A stretch of DNA of 64,000 bases. Origin: Alphaproteobacteria bacterium (lineage in GTDB: Bacteria > Pseudomonadota > Alphaproteobacteria > Sphingomonadales > Sphingomonadaceae). Within the stretch, counting starts at the first letter, position 1; each line of letters opens with the position of its first letter. The stretch spans positions 62,001-126,000 of the forward strand of contig JAGWWF010000007.1 of NCBI GenBank assembly GCA_018970445.1, in the 5' to 3' direction. Of the stretch, positions 1 to 9,216 are shown piece by piece. Below the pieces are notes generated by a model, which had not been told where the DNA came from, made no database searches, and was given only the letters and a program-made list of their open reading frames with translations. A program made the position numbers and the translations under genes.

Positions 1-8
1 CGCTGCCG

Positions 9-1142
9 TTGCTGGATCAGCCGGGGCTGATCTTCACCCTGGCCAGTTTCGTGGCGATGATCGCCGTGCTGGTGGTGATCCACGAAGGCGGCCATTATCT
101 GGCCGGCCGGCTGTTTGGCGCGCAGATCGAGGCGTTCGGCGTGGGCTTTGGCCGCGAGCTGCTGGGCTGGACCGATGCGCGCGGCGTGCGCTGGCGCATC
201 AACGCCATCCCGCTGGGCGGCTATGTGAAATTCGTTGGCGACATGAACGAGGTGAGCCAGATTGATCCGGCGATATTGGCGCTGCCGGAACGCGAACGGC
301 GCGGGCTGTTCGCCTTTCTGCCGCTGTGGCAGCGGGCGATCATCGTGGCGGCCGGGCCGCTGATCAACTTCGTCTTTGCGGTGTTGATCCTGGCCGGGTT
401 CAATCTGGCGCTGGGGCATCCGGCATCCCCGCCGGTGGTGGATCAGGTGATGGCCGGCAGCGCCGCGCAAACCGCCGGCGTGCGGCCGGGCGATCGCATC
501 CTGGCGGTGAACGGCACCGGCGTGGAACGCTTTGAAGACATCGTCACGCTGGTCGTCACCGGCGTGGGCAAGCCGGTGGTGCTGGACATTGCCCGCGCCG
601 GCACGCCGATCAGCCTGATCGTGCGCCCGAAAATGGTCGAAACCCGCGACCGCTTCGGCAATGTCAGCCGGCATCCGCAGCTGGGCATCGTGCGCCCGGC
701 CGAAATCGTGCGCCAGGTGGGGGTGTCCGATGCGGTGCGGCTGGCGCTGGTGGATACCGGCAGCATCATCGCCACCATCGGCCGCACCTTGCGGCAGGTG
801 ATCATGGGCGAACGCGCGCTGGCCGAAATGGGCGGCCCGGTGAAGACGGCGCAGATCGCCGGGCAGCAGGCCAGCCTGGGGCTGGTGTCGGCGATTGCCT
901 TCATGGCCTTCTTCTCGATCAACCTGGGCTTCATCAACCTGTTGCCCATCCCCACGCTGGACGGCGGCCATCTTCTGCTCTACGGCATCGAAGCCGTCCG
1001 CCGGCAGCCGTTGGCAGAAAAGGTGCAGCAATGGGCCTTCATGTCGGGCTTTGCCGCCCTGATGTCATTGATGGCCGTGCTGACCTGGCATGATTTCGGA
1101 TCGGTGGGCCTGTGGGCCCGCCTGTCTGGCCTGCTGGGTTGA
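9..1142 (+). CDS. rseP: RseP-type site-2 intramembrane zinc metalloprotease
   Basis: Membrane-embedded M50 protease that in the well-studied homologues cuts anti-sigma factors or leftover signal peptides inside the lipid bilayer. The 377-residue product has the zinc motif HEGGH at residues 25-29 in its first transmembrane helix, a PDZ domain at about 130-200, and the second active-site motif around NLLPIPTLDGG near residue 315. The start is a TTG only 9 bases from the window edge; 24 residues before the zinc motif is normal for the family, so the gene is probably complete, but a slightly more upstream start outside the window cannot be excluded. It heads the envelope operon with bamA, skp and fabZ, a standard alphaproteobacterial order in which dxr often lies just upstream. 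Confidence 0.93.
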   Translation: MLDQPGLIFTLASFVAMIAVLVVIHEGGHYLAGRLFGAQIEAFGVGFGRELLGWTDARGVRWRINAIPLGGYVKFVGDMNEVSQIDPAILALPERERRGLFAFLPLWQRAIIVAAGPLINFVFAVLILAGFNLALGHPASPPVVDQVMAGSAAQTAGVRPGDRILAVNGTGVERFEDIVTLVVTGVGKPVVLDIARAGTPISLIVRPKMVETRDRFGNVSRHPQLGIVRPAEIVRQVGVSDAVRLALVDTGSIIATIGRTLRQVIMGERALAEMGGPVKTAQIAGQQASLGLVSAIAFMAFFSINLGFINLLPIPTLDGGHLLLYGIEAVRRQPLAEKVQQWAFMSGFAALMSLMAVLTWHDFGSVGLWARLSGLLG

Positions 1143-1277
1143 ACGATTGAACGAACAAATAACGGCACCGCCGGCCAAACCGGTGGGCACGGGATGCAAG
1201 AGGCGAGAGAGTTGGTGGGGTTGATGGATGCAGCGCAGGTGACGCCGGGCCGGGGGCCGGGCAGCGGCAGGGCCGGG

Positions 1278-3854
1278 ATGATCCGGCCATTGTCGTTGCT
1301 GCTGCTCACCAGCACGCTGGCCACCCCCGCCCTGGCGCAGCAGCGCCCGCGCCGCCCGGCGGCCGAACCGGCGCGGCCATCGGCCGAAGCCGAAGCCCGC
1401 GCATCGGAAAGCCGCAACAGCGTGGCGCTGCCGGCCACGGCGGCCAATGCCGGCGTGGTGCGATCGGTGGTGGTGCGCGGCACCGAACGGCTGGAGCCGG
1501 AAACCGTGCGCTCCTATCTCAATCTGGCGATTGGTGATCGCTATGATCGCGATGCGCTCGATACCGCGCTGAAGGCGCTTTATGCCTCCGAACTGTTTGC
1601 CGATGCCACCATCCGCGACGACAATGGCGCGCTCACCGTCGAGGTGAAGGAAAATCCGGTGATCAACCGGATCATCGTCGAAGGCGCCAAGCGGGTGAAG
1701 GAAGACAAGATCCGCGAGGAAATCCGCCTGGCCCCCCGCCAGATCTTCACCCGATCCAAGGCCCGCGCCGATCTGGCGCGCATCCTAGAGCTTTATCGCC
1801 GTGGTGGCCGCTTTGCCGCCAGCGTGGAACCCAAGATCGTCCAGCTGGAACAGAACCGCGTCGATGTGGTGTTCGAGATCAACGAAGGCGCAAAATCCAA
1901 GATTCGCCAGATCAACATCCTGGGCAATGAAAAGTTCAAGGAAGGCGAGATCCGCAAGCAGATGGCGTCGAAGCAGGCGCGCGCCTGGCGGTTCTTCACC
2001 TCGAACGACACCTATGATCCCGATCGTCTGGCCTATGACCAGCAGAAACTGCGGCAATATTATCTCACCCAGGGCTATGCCGATTTCCGCGTCTCGTCGG
2101 TGGTGGCGGAACTGACGCCCGACAAGAAGGATTTCATCGTCACCTATGTGGTGGAGGAGGGCGAGCGCTACAAGTTCGGCAAGGTCGAGCTGGAAAGCCA
2201 GCTGCGCGACGTGAAGGCCAAGGAATTCAAGCCGATCATCCGCATCAAGGAGGGTGACTGGTATGACGCCCAGCAGATCGAGAACACGGTCGAGACGCTG
2301 ACCGAGACGGCCGGCCTGTTGGGTTATGCCTTTGCCGATGTGCGCCCGCAGTTCGAGCGCAACAAGGAAGACCTCAAGATGAACGTCACCTTCCAGGTGG
2401 CGGAGGTGCCGCGCGTCTATGTCGAGCGCGTGTCGATCAACGGCAACACCATCACCCAGGATCATGTCATCCGCCGCGAATTCCGGCTGGTCGAAGGCGA
2501 TGCGTTCAACTCGATCAAGGTGAAACGCTCCAAGGACCGTCTGCTTGGCCTGGGCTATTTCCAGGAAAAGCTGGACATCGAACAGAAACCCGGCACCACG
2601 CCCGATCGCATCATCCTGGAAACCAATGTGCAGGAACGGCCCACCGGCGAACTGCAATTGTCGGCCGGCTTTTCCAGCATCGAACGCTTCATCTTTTCGG
2701 CCAGCGTGCGCCAGCGCAATTTCCGCGGCCGTGGCCAGGAAATCCGCCTGTCGGGCAATATCTCCAGCTTTGCCCGTTCGGTGGAGGCCGGCTTTACCGA
2801 ACCCTATCTGGCCGGGCGCAACCTGGCGCTGGGCTTTGACGTGTTCCGCCGCGATTTCCGCTCGTTCCGCTTCACCGGCAACAACACGCGTGACACCACC
2901 TACACCCAGGTTTCGACCGGCTTCCAGATCCGCACCGGCTTTTCGATCACCGAATTCTGGGCCGCCTCGCTGCGCTATGGCCTCAGCCGCGAGGAAATCG
3001 GGCTGGATCAGGCGACCTTCTTCAGCAACGGGGTGTGCGATCCGCTGCGCGCCGGGCGCTTCCTGTGCGAACAATTGGGCAACCGCACGGTTTCGACCAT
3101 CGGCTATTCGCTGATCTTCAACAGCCTCAACAATGTCCGCCTGCCCAGCCAGGGCCAGCGCTTCACCTTCAACCAGGATCTGTCGGGCCTGCCGATCGGC
3201 ATCAAGTTCCTGCAGACGCGGCTGAATTATGATTATTTCACCCCGCTGTTCGGCAGCGGCTTCGTGCTCAACCTGGGCGGTGAGGCCGGCTATGTCACCG
3301 GCTATTCCGGGCAGGACGTGATCCTGACCAACCGCTTCTTCCTGGGCCAGCCGCAGTTTCGCGGCTTCAATATCCGCGGCGTTGGCCCGCGCGTGCTGCG
3401 CCGGCCGCTGAATGCCGATGGCACGGTGGTGCAGGATCGCCGCCAGGCGCTGGATGATGCGCTGGGTGGTCGCGCCTATTATCTGGCGCGCGCCGAAATC
3501 CGCATTCCCATCGGTTCGGCCGGTTCCGAACTGGGGCTGCGGCCGTCGATCTTTGCCGATGTCGGCGCGCTGTGGAGCCTGCGCGCCCCCACGCTCACCT
3601 GCCAGAACGGGCCCACCACCAACGCGCCGCGCGTGCCGGGCCAGGTGGCGGCCTGTTTGCCCAGCGATGGTTTCTCTGCCGGTTTTGTGGAGGAATATCT
3701 TGGGAATACGCCGAAACCGCGCGTTTCGGTCGGTATCGGGGTCAACTGGAACTCGCCGTTCGGCCCGTTCCGGTTCGATCTTGCCAGGGCACTCGTCACC
3801 CATCCGGGCGACGATCCGCAATTGTTTCAATTCAACGTAGGGACCGCATTCTGA
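1278..3854 (+). CDS. bamA: Outer membrane protein assembly factor BamA
   Basis: Central subunit of the BAM complex that folds beta-barrel proteins into the outer membrane. The frame is open from 1194, but the ATG at 1278 gives a clean signal peptide (hydrophobic core LSLLLLTSTLATPALA followed by AQQ), so that start is preferred, giving 858 residues. After a short proline/alanine-rich linker come about five POTRA repeats (roughly residues 65-400, each with NRI-I-EGAKRV-like strands) and then the 16-strand Omp85 barrel ending in aromatic phenylalanine (GTAF), the usual C-terminal signature. The length is in the normal range for alphaproteobacterial BamA. It lies 135 bases after rseP, and its TGA overlaps the ATG of skp. 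Confidence 0.95.
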   Translation: MIRPLSLLLLTSTLATPALAQQRPRRPAAEPARPSAEAEARASESRNSVALPATAANAGVVRSVVVRGTERLEPETVRSYLNLAIGDRYDRDALDTALKALYASELFADATIRDDNGALTVEVKENPVINRIIVEGAKRVKEDKIREEIRLAPRQIFTRSKARADLARILELYRRGGRFAASVEPKIVQLEQNRVDVVFEINEGAKSKIRQINILGNEKFKEGEIRKQMASKQARAWRFFTSNDTYDPDRLAYDQQKLRQYYLTQGYADFRVSSVVAELTPDKKDFIVTYVVEEGERYKFGKVELESQLRDVKAKEFKPIIRIKEGDWYDAQQIENTVETLTETAGLLGYAFADVRPQFERNKEDLKMNVTFQVAEVPRVYVERVSINGNTITQDHVIRREFRLVEGDAFNSIKVKRSKDRLLGLGYFQEKLDIEQKPGTTPDRIILETNVQERPTGELQLSAGFSSIERFIFSASVRQRNFRGRGQEIRLSGNISSFARSVEAGFTEPYLAGRNLALGFDVFRRDFRSFRFTGNNTRDTTYTQVSTGFQIRTGFSITEFWAASLRYGLSREEIGLDQATFFSNGVCDPLRAGRFLCEQLGNRTVSTIGYSLIFNSLNNVRLPSQGQRFTFNQDLSGLPIGIKFLQTRLNYDYFTPLFGSGFVLNLGGEAGYVTGYSGQDVILTNRFFLGQPQFRGFNIRGVGPRVLRRPLNADGTVVQDRRQALDDALGGRAYYLARAEIRIPIGSAGSELGLRPSIFADVGALWSLRAPTLTCQNGPTTNAPRVPGQVAACLPSDGFSAGFVEEYLGNTPKPRVSVGIGVNWNSPFGPFRFDLARALVTHPGDDPQLFQFNVGTAF

Positions 3855-4459
3855 TGAAGAAGACCTTGATTGCGCTGGCGCTGGCCAGCGTTGCCCTGCC
3901 GGCCGCCGCGCAGCAGCTGCCGCCGGCCGTGATCGTGCTGGTTGACCAGAACGAGATGATCGACACCTCGGCCGCCGCCAAGGCTGCCGCGATCGAGCTG
4001 AAGCCCAAGGCCGACACGTTGCAGGCCCGGCTGAACACGCTGCGCACCAGCCTGACCGCCGAGGAAAAGACCCTGCGCGATACCCAGCCGCAGCAGGGCG
4101 CCGCCCCGGCCGCCGTTCAGGCCTGGCAGGCCAAGGTGCAGGAATTCCAGAACCGCCAGCAGCAGGCCGAACAGGAAGTGCAGCGCCGCCAGCAGGAAAT
4201 CGAGGCCGCGCGCCAGTGGATCATCAAGCAGATCAACGATGCGGCCCAGCCGATCATCGGCCAGATCATGCGTGAACGCGGCGCCACCATGGCGATGGAC
4301 GAGCGCGTGACCATCCAGCACACGCCGGCGGTGGACATCACGGCCGACGTGCTCGCCCGTCTGGACAAGGCGCTGCCCAAGGTGTCGATCACCCCGCCGG
4401 CGGCGCCGGCCGCCCCGGCTCCGGCCGCGCCGGCCCCGGCTGCCCCGCCGCGCCGTTGA
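3854..4459 (+). CDS. OmpH/Skp-family periplasmic chaperone
   Basis: Periplasmic holdase that carries unfolded outer-membrane proteins to BamA. The 201-residue product begins with a signal peptide ([20 protein letters not shown]). Then comes a short beta-rich body and a long charged, glutamine-rich helical stretch (about residues 60-135) matching the coiled-coil tentacles of Skp. An Ala/Pro tail, consisting of repeated PAA units, closes the protein; this tail is longer and more repetitive than in the classic family. The frame is open far upstream inside bamA, but the ATG at 3854, overlapping the bamA stop as TGATG, restores the signal peptide. The skp-bamA neighbourhood is conserved and implies translational coupling. 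Confidence 0.88.
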   Translation: MKKTLIALALASVALPAAAQQLPPAVIVLVDQNEMIDTSAAAKAAAIELKPKADTLQARLNTLRTSLTAEEKTLRDTQPQQGAAPAAVQAWQAKVQEFQNRQQQAEQEVQRRQQEIEAARQWIIKQINDAAQPIIGQIMRERGATMAMDERVTIQHTPAVDITADVLARLDKALPKVSITPPAAPAAPAPAAPAPAAPPRR

Positions 4460-4944
4460 TGAGCAGCGATACGCCTGCCACCACCACCGCCAGCACGGCC
4501 GACGTGCTGGCGGTGATGGCCCTGCTGCCGCACCGGTTTCCGATGCTGCTGGTTGACCGGGTGATCGACATGATCCCCGGCCAATCGGCCACCGGCATCA
4601 AGGCGGTGACGATCAACGAACCGTTCTTCGCCGGCCATTTTCCGGCCCGCCCGATCATGCCCGGCGTGCTGATCGTGGAGGCGCTGGCGCAGACGGCCGG
4701 CGTGCTGGCCATCCACACCGCGCGGGCCAAGGACGAGCAAGCCGGCGACAAGCTGGTCTATTTCATGGCGATCGAGAATGCCAAGTTCCGCAGCCCCGTG
4801 GAACCCGGCTGCCTGCTGCATCTGAAGGTGGAGGTGGTGCAGGATCGTGGCCGCATCGCAAAGTTCAGCGGCCGGGCCGAAGTGGATGGCAAGCTGGCGG
4901 CCGAGGCCAGCTTCACCGCGATGATCGCCGATCCGCCGGCCTGA
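4459..4944 (+). CDS. fabZ: (3R)-hydroxyacyl-ACP dehydratase FabZ
   Basis: Hot-dog-fold enzyme that dehydrates beta-hydroxyacyl-ACP in type II fatty acid synthesis. The 161 residues carry the expected [12 protein letters not shown] start of the fold and the catalytic stretch [20 protein letters not shown], where the histidine and glutamate form the active site. The ATG at 4459 overlaps the skp stop by one base; a TTG one codon earlier is also possible but weaker. In most Gram-negative bacteria lpxD lies between skp and fabZ and lpxA follows; neither is present here, which fits a sphingomonad with no lipid A at this locus. Confidence 0.94.
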   Translation: MSSDTPATTTASTADVLAVMALLPHRFPMLLVDRVIDMIPGQSATGIKAVTINEPFFAGHFPARPIMPGVLIVEALAQTAGVLAIHTARAKDEQAGDKLVYFMAIENAKFRSPVEPGCLLHLKVEVVQDRGRIAKFSGRAEVDGKLAAEASFTAMIADPPA

Positions 4945-5021
4945 TCGGCAGCGCGCCGCCCGAACGACCACTTGCCGCCGGGCCGCTGTGCCCCCACATG
5001 GGAAACAGAGGAGCCGGTATC

Positions 5022-5465
5022 ATGATTGCCCTGCTTGTCGTTTCCATCCTGTCGGCCAGCCAGTTTGCTGCCAGCGTGCGGGCCCAGACCCCGCGCGCCG
5101 CCGTGCAGCAACTGGTGGCCGGCGGCGACTGGCCGCGCGTGATGGCCGGCATCAGCGGCGGCGCGGCGGACTGGATCGCGCTGGCCCCTGAACTGGCCGC
5201 CGGGGCCGATGCCGCCCATGGCGCCGAATTGACCAGGGCCCTGGCCGCCGCCCTGCCGCGCGCACCGGCCGATGTGCTGGCGATCATCGATCCGCGCCGA
5301 TCGGCCGTGCTGGGCGTGCAGGCAGTGTGTGCCGCCCCGGCCGCCGCCGGGCCGGCCGCCGTGGCCGATGTGCGCGAGGCGCTGGATCTGCTGCCCGATG
5401 TGGCCGCAGTGGGCCGCACCAAGGCGCTGTGTCTCAAGGAACTGGCGCTGGCGGCGGCACGCTGA
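5022..5465 (+). CDS. Small exported protein of unknown function
   Basis: I do not recognise this family. The start at 5022 is chosen because a GAGGAG ribosome-binding site sits about 9 bases upstream and it yields a signal peptide (MIALLVVSILSASQFAASVRAQ). The 147-residue product is very rich in alanine, with amphipathic helices and two cysteines (about residues 107 and 139), possibly a disulfide in the periplasm. It follows fabZ by 77 bases on the same strand but has its own ribosome-binding site. Its last 32 bases overlap the end of the convergent EamA transporter gene. Codon use matches its neighbours, so it is likely a genuine lineage-specific gene. Confidence 0.6.
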   Translation: MIALLVVSILSASQFAASVRAQTPRAAVQQLVAGGDWPRVMAGISGGAADWIALAPELAAGADAAHGAELTRALAAALPRAPADVLAIIDPRRSAVLGVQAVCAAPAAAGPAAVADVREALDLLPDVAAVGRTKALCLKELALAAAR

Positions 5466-6330
5466 GCGGGGCGGGCGCTCGCGTCGCCCACAGGCACGCC
5501 CCGGCAATGATCGCTGCGCCCGCCAGGGTGGTGGGGGCCACGCTTTCATCAAACACCAGCCAGCCCAGCAGCGCCGCCCAGGGCAGGGCGCTATATTCCA
5601 TCACCGCCGACACCTGGGCCTGGAGATGGACATAGCCGCGCGCCATCAGCTGCACGCCCAGATTGCCGATCAGCCCGGTGAGCGCCATCAGCGCCAGATC
5701 GGTGGCCGATGGCAGCGCCGGGGCCAGCGCCGCCACCGGGCTGAGCCACAGCATGGGCACGACCGCAGCAATGAGCGTGATGACGGTGGCCCCATCGCGC
5801 GCCGCCCGCGCCCGCATGATCACCGCCGTGCCGGCATAAAGAAACGCCGCCGCCACCGCTGCGGCCGCGGCCAGCAGATCGGTGGCCGAAAGCGCCGGCA
5901 TGCCGCCCACCGTGACCAGCACGCCGGCAAAGCCGATCACGCCGGCGGCCAGGCAGCGCGGCTGCACCGGTTCGTGCAGGATCAGCGCCGCCATGAACGG
6001 CACCACCAGCGGCCCGACAAAGGTGAGGGTGAGCACCAGCGCCAGCGGCAGCCGTGTGATCGACCAGAAAAAGGCCAGCGCCATGGCAGTGATCAGGGTG
6101 CCGCGCAGCAGATTGGGCCACAGGCCGCCAGCTGCCACCCAGGGCCGGCCCTGCCATTGCCAGATCAGCAGCGCGAACAGGCTGCCGCTGGCATAGCGGC
6201 CAAAGGTGGCCAGCGGCGCCCCATGGCGCAGCGCCAGATACTTGATCAGCGCATCCAGCACGCACATGGCGCCGATGCCGGCCAGCACCAGCAGGATTGC
6301 CGGCAGATGCACGGGGTTGTGTCGGGCCAT
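5434..6330 (-). CDS. EamA/DMT-family membrane transporter
   Basis: Inner-membrane protein of the drug/metabolite transporter superfamily, usually exporting amino acids or other small metabolites. The 298 residues form ten hydrophobic segments in two EamA repeats (about 10-140 and 155-285), with typical features such as the GRYASGSLFALL stretch in the first repeat and ALPWAALLGWLVFDE near the end of the second. The substrate cannot be read from the sequence. It lies 32 bases after the M20 peptidase gene on the same strand, so the two may be co-transcribed with isovaleryl-CoA dehydrogenase. The tail, PAPLSVPPPAPVP, is a proline-rich cytoplasmic extension overlapping the convergent small gene. 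Confidence 0.85.
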   Translation of the reverse strand: MARHNPVHLPAILLVLAGIGAMCVLDALIKYLALRHGAPLATFGRYASGSLFALLIWQWQGRPWVAAGGLWPNLLRGTLITAMALAFFWSITRLPLALVLTLTFVGPLVVPFMAALILHEPVQPRCLAAGVIGFAGVLVTVGGMPALSATDLLAAAAAVAAAFLYAGTAVIMRARAARDGATVITLIAAVVPMLWLSPVAALAPALPSATDLALMALTGLIGNLGVQLMARGYVHLQAQVSAVMEYSALPWAALLGWLVFDESVAPTTLAGAAIIAGACLWATRAPAPLSVPPPAPVP

Positions 6331-6362
6331 GGGCCGGCCATAGCCGCGCTGGCGGGCGGCGT

Positions 6363-7589
6363 CTACCGGCCCAGCCGGCGGATCAGGCTGGCGGCGAGAT
6401 AGAGCCGGCTGGGCACCGCATGGAGATAGACATATTCGGCATCGGTGGTGTGATAACCGGCACCGGGCAGGCCCAGCGCCTCCAGCACCGGCACGCCGGC
6501 CAGCGCGGCATAGGCGGCATCGGTGCCGCCGCCCGAACGCGGCCGCAGGATCAGCTTCCTGCCCAGCCTGGCATAGGTGGCCTGGGCTTCCTCGATCAGG
6601 GCCATGCTGGCAGGTGTCACGTCGAACGGCGGCCGGTTCAGGCGCACATCCACCGTCACCACCGCACCGGGCTGGGATGGCGCGGCCAGCCGCTGCGCCA
6701 GCGCCTGCTTGAACGGTTCGAATTCGGTCATGCTGGTGATGCGCAGATCGCCGATCAGGGTGACGCTGTCGGGGATGATGTTGCGCACGCCGCGATCCTG
6801 GTTCACCACCGTCCAGTTGAAACGCAATTTGCCCGGCCCCTGATCCAGATCGCGGGTGGCGGCAATCACGTGCGCCGCTTCGGCCAGGGCGTTGATGCCG
6901 CTTTCGGGGGCCGCGCCGGCGTGGGCGGATTTGCCCTTTATGGAAACCGTGACGGTGTTGGTGCCCGACATGCCATTGGCCAGCGATTCCGGATAGCCGG
7001 TGGGCTCAAAGCTGAGCACCGCGGTCTTGCCCTTGGACAATTCGGTGATGATCGGGCCGGAACCCAGGCTGCCGCGTTCCTCGTCGGTGTTGATGGCGAC
7101 CGTCAGCTCCGCATAATCACGCGGGGAGAGCAGGGTGAGCGCGTGCAGGATCAGCGCGATGCCGCCCTTGTCATCCGCCACGCCGGGGCCATAGGCCAGT
7201 TGCCCCTGCGGGCTGCCCGCCAGCCTGAACGGCGCGCGGGCCAGCGCGCCGCGCTGATACACCGTGTCCATATGGGCGATCAGCAGGATCTTGCCCTGGC
7301 CCTTGCCCTGCCAGCGCGCCACGATGATGTCGCCCACCGTGTCGCCCAGCGGCTTCACCCGTTCCACCGTGCCGCCCAGCGCGGTCAGCCGGCCGGCCAG
7401 CAGCTGGCCCATCGCGGTCATGCCGGCCGCATCGCCGGTGCCGGTTTCGATTTCCACCAGTTGTTGCAGCGTGGCTGTGAGCGCCGGGGCTTCGGCGGTG
7501 GCGGCTTTCAGCAGGGCGGCATCCGGTTTCGGGGCTGCCCACACCGATGTGGCCATCAGGGCCATTGCGGCCACCAAAGCTGATTTCAT
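6363..7589 (-). CDS. Exported M20 metallopeptidase (carboxypeptidase G2-like)
   Basis: Di-zinc exopeptidase of family M20, closest in layout to glutamate carboxypeptidase/CPG2, which removes C-terminal glutamate or hydrolyses small amide conjugates in the periplasm. A signal peptide (MKSALVAAMALMATSVWA) precedes the catalytic domain. Visible metal and catalytic residues are the H-x-D of AHMDTVY, the bridging aspartate of ADDKGG, and the EE of NTDEERGS; a dimerisation domain lies between about residues 200 and 310, and the later GGGTDAAY and YHTTDAEY motifs complete the site. The 408-residue length is normal. GGGGAGAGG-like purines precede the ATG. It lies 63 bases after ivd and before the EamA gene. 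Confidence 0.88.
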   Translation of the reverse strand: MKSALVAAMALMATSVWAAPKPDAALLKAATAEAPALTATLQQLVEIETGTGDAAGMTAMGQLLAGRLTALGGTVERVKPLGDTVGDIIVARWQGKGQGKILLIAHMDTVYQRGALARAPFRLAGSPQGQLAYGPGVADDKGGIALILHALTLLSPRDYAELTVAINTDEERGSLGSGPIITELSKGKTAVLSFEPTGYPESLANGMSGTNTVTVSIKGKSAHAGAAPESGINALAEAAHVIAATRDLDQGPGKLRFNWTVVNQDRGVRNIIPDSVTLIGDLRITSMTEFEPFKQALAQRLAAPSQPGAVVTVDVRLNRPPFDVTPASMALIEEAQATYARLGRKLILRPRSGGGTDAAYAALAGVPVLEALGLPGAGYHTTDAEYVYLHAVPSRLYLAASLIRRLGR

Positions 7590-7652
7590 GCGCCTCTCCC
7601 CAACCGGCAGGATAACTGCCGCTGGGGATTTGTCATCCCTTGATTTGACGCC

Positions 7653-8816
7653 TCATTTGGTTTCGTCAAACAGTTCGCGGCCGATCAGATAGCGGCGGAT
7701 TTCCGATGTGCCGGCGCCGATTTCATACAGCTTGGCATCGCGCAGCAGGCGGCCGGTGGGATAATCATTGATATAGCCGTTGCCGCCCAGGCACTGGATC
7801 GCCTCCAGCGCCATCCAGGTGGCCTTTTCCGCCGAATAGAGGATGCAGCCGGCGGAATCCTTGCGGGTGGTCTCCCCCCGGTCACAGGCCTGCGCCACGG
7901 CATAGCTGTAGGCGCGCGCGGTGGAGAGGGCGACATACATGTCGGCCAGCTTGCCCTGCATCAGCTGGAACTGGCCGATCGGCTGGCCGAACTGCTGGCG
8001 TTCGTGCACATAGGGCACCACCACATCCATGCAGGCCTGCATGATGCCGATGGGCCCGCCACTGAGCACAACCCGTTCATAATCCAGCCCGCTCATCAGC
8101 ACGCGCGCGCCATTGCCCACGCCGCCCAGCACGTTTTCGGCCGGCACGGCGCAATCCTCGAACACCAGCTCGCACGTATCAGACCCGCGCATGCCCAGCT
8201 TGTCGAGCTTTTGCGCGGTGGAAAAGCCGGCCATGCCCTTTTCGATCAGGAAGGCCGTGACCCCGCGCGGGCCGGCGGCCGGATCGGTCTTGGCATAGAC
8301 CACCAGGGTTTCGGCATGGGGGCCGTTGGTGATCCACATCTTGTTGCCGTTGAGCACATAATCGCCGTTGCCCTGAATGTCGGCGCGCAGCTTCATGCCA
8401 ATCACGTCGCTGCCGGCGCCAGGTTCGGACATGGCAAGGCTGCCGACATGATCGCCGCTGATCAGATCGGGCAGATAACGCGCCTTCTGTTCGGCCGTGC
8501 CCCAGCGGGCGATCTGGTTGATGCACAAATTGGTGTGCGCACCATAAGACAGGCCAACGCTGGCCGACGCGCGGGAGAGTTCCTCCACCACCACGACATG
8601 GGCCAGATAGCCCAGGCCCGCACCGCCATCGGCTTCGGGCACGGTGATGCCGTGCAGGCCCAGTTCGCCCAGACGGGGCCACAGATCGCGCGGAAATTCG
8701 TTCATCGCATCGATCTGCGCGGCGCGCGGGGCGATTTCGGCAGCGGCGAAGGCCCGCACCGTGTCGCGCAGCATCTCGATGGTATCGCCATGATCGAATT
8801 TGAGCTGGGTGAGCAT
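7653..8816 (-). CDS. ivd: Isovaleryl-CoA dehydrogenase
   Basis: FAD enzyme that oxidises isovaleryl-CoA to 3-methylcrotonyl-CoA in leucine degradation, feeding electrons to ETF. The 387-residue protein has the acyl-CoA dehydrogenase signatures [15 protein letters not shown] and WITNGP, and [17 protein letters not shown] near the C-terminus. The stretch GLDYERVVL places a glutamate at the position of the catalytic base unique to isovaleryl-CoA dehydrogenases, and [13 protein letters not shown] is also typical. The other enzymes of the route (both carboxylase subunits and a hydratase) lie at 10.2-15.8 kb on the same strand, but are separated from ivd by a rightward XRE cassette, so ivd must have its own promoter in 8817-8943. 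Confidence 0.93.
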   Translation of the reverse strand: MLTQLKFDHGDTIEMLRDTVRAFAAAEIAPRAAQIDAMNEFPRDLWPRLGELGLHGITVPEADGGAGLGYLAHVVVVEELSRASASVGLSYGAHTNLCINQIARWGTAEQKARYLPDLISGDHVGSLAMSEPGAGSDVIGMKLRADIQGNGDYVLNGNKMWITNGPHAETLVVYAKTDPAAGPRGVTAFLIEKGMAGFSTAQKLDKLGMRGSDTCELVFEDCAVPAENVLGGVGNGARVLMSGLDYERVVLSGGPIGIMQACMDVVVPYVHERQQFGQPIGQFQLMQGKLADMYVALSTARAYSYAVAQACDRGETTRKDSAGCILYSAEKATWMALEAIQCLGGNGYINDYPTGRLLRDAKLYEIGAGTSEIRRYLIGRELFDETK

Positions 8817-8904
8817 CCCAAGGATTCCTTGTGTGATTTCCTGCCGTTCTAGGCCGGCTGGCCGGGGCCGGGAAGGGGCTTGTGCGAAGATCGGCTTTCG
8901 CGCG

Positions 8905-8935
8905 TTGACAGCTTGAATTGTTGTCTATACACAAC
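8905..8935 (+). promoter_or_regulatory. Promoter with palindromic operator for the XRE cassette
   Basis: TTGACA at 8905-8910 and TATACA at 8926-8931 give a sigma-70-like promoter with a somewhat short 15-base spacer. An inverted repeat, GTTGT at 8920-8924 and ACAAC at 8931-8935 separated by six bases, straddles the -10 element. A related shorter palindrome, GTTG-AA-CAAC, overlaps the start codon itself at 8945-8954. Predicted transcription would begin only a few bases before the ATG at 8944, so the message may be nearly leaderless. The layout suggests autorepression by the XRE protein encoded immediately downstream. Confidence 0.55.
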
Positions 8936-8943
8936 GATTCGTG

Positions 8944-9216
8944 ATGTTGAACAACGACACTGCGAATCTGCACAACCGCCTGGCCCTGTTCCGGGCCGAA
9001 GCCGGCCTGTCCCGCAGGGAACTGGCCGAACAGGTGGGGGTGAACCCGCAGACCATCGGCTTTCTGGAGCGTGGCCAATATGGCCCCAGTCTGGAACTGG
9101 GGCTGCGCCTCGCCCGCGTGTTCGGCGTGCCGGTGGAGACATTGTTCAGCCTGGAACCTTTCCGGCCGCTGGCTGCCAGCCTGGCCGAACCCCGCAGCAT
9201 GACAGGAGACCGCTGA
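8944..9216 (+). CDS. XRE-family helix-turn-helix regulator
   Basis: Short DNA-binding protein of 90 residues with one XRE/Cro-type helix-turn-helix (about residues 10-65): LALFRAEAGLSRRELAEQVG, then VNPQTIGFLERGQYGPSLELGLRLARVFG, the textbook recognition-helix pattern. The rest is a short tail, so there is no ligand-binding domain. The ATG at 8944 is used; a GTG one codon earlier is equally possible. Its stop overlaps the ATG of the next membrane protein (TGATG), so the two are translationally coupled. Small XRE proteins coupled to membrane proteins are a recurrent genomic module; in such pairs the membrane partner is often suspected to sense a signal, but this is inference here. Confidence 0.9.
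   Translation: MLNNDTANLHNRLALFRAEAGLSRRELAEQVGVNPQTIGFLERGQYGPSLELGLRLARVFGVPVETLFSLEPFRPLAASLAEPRSMTGDR

Noticed and set aside
1785-3830. Very long open frame (681 codons) on the minus strand opposite bamA
   Set aside because: It is antisense to an unmistakable BamA and its product is a low-quality Arg/His/Gln-rich chain; long shadow frames are expected in GC-rich DNA.
6297-7583. 428-codon plus-strand frame opposite the M20 peptidase
   Set aside because: Shadow of a well-supported gene; composition is glycine/histidine/arginine-rich with no domain.
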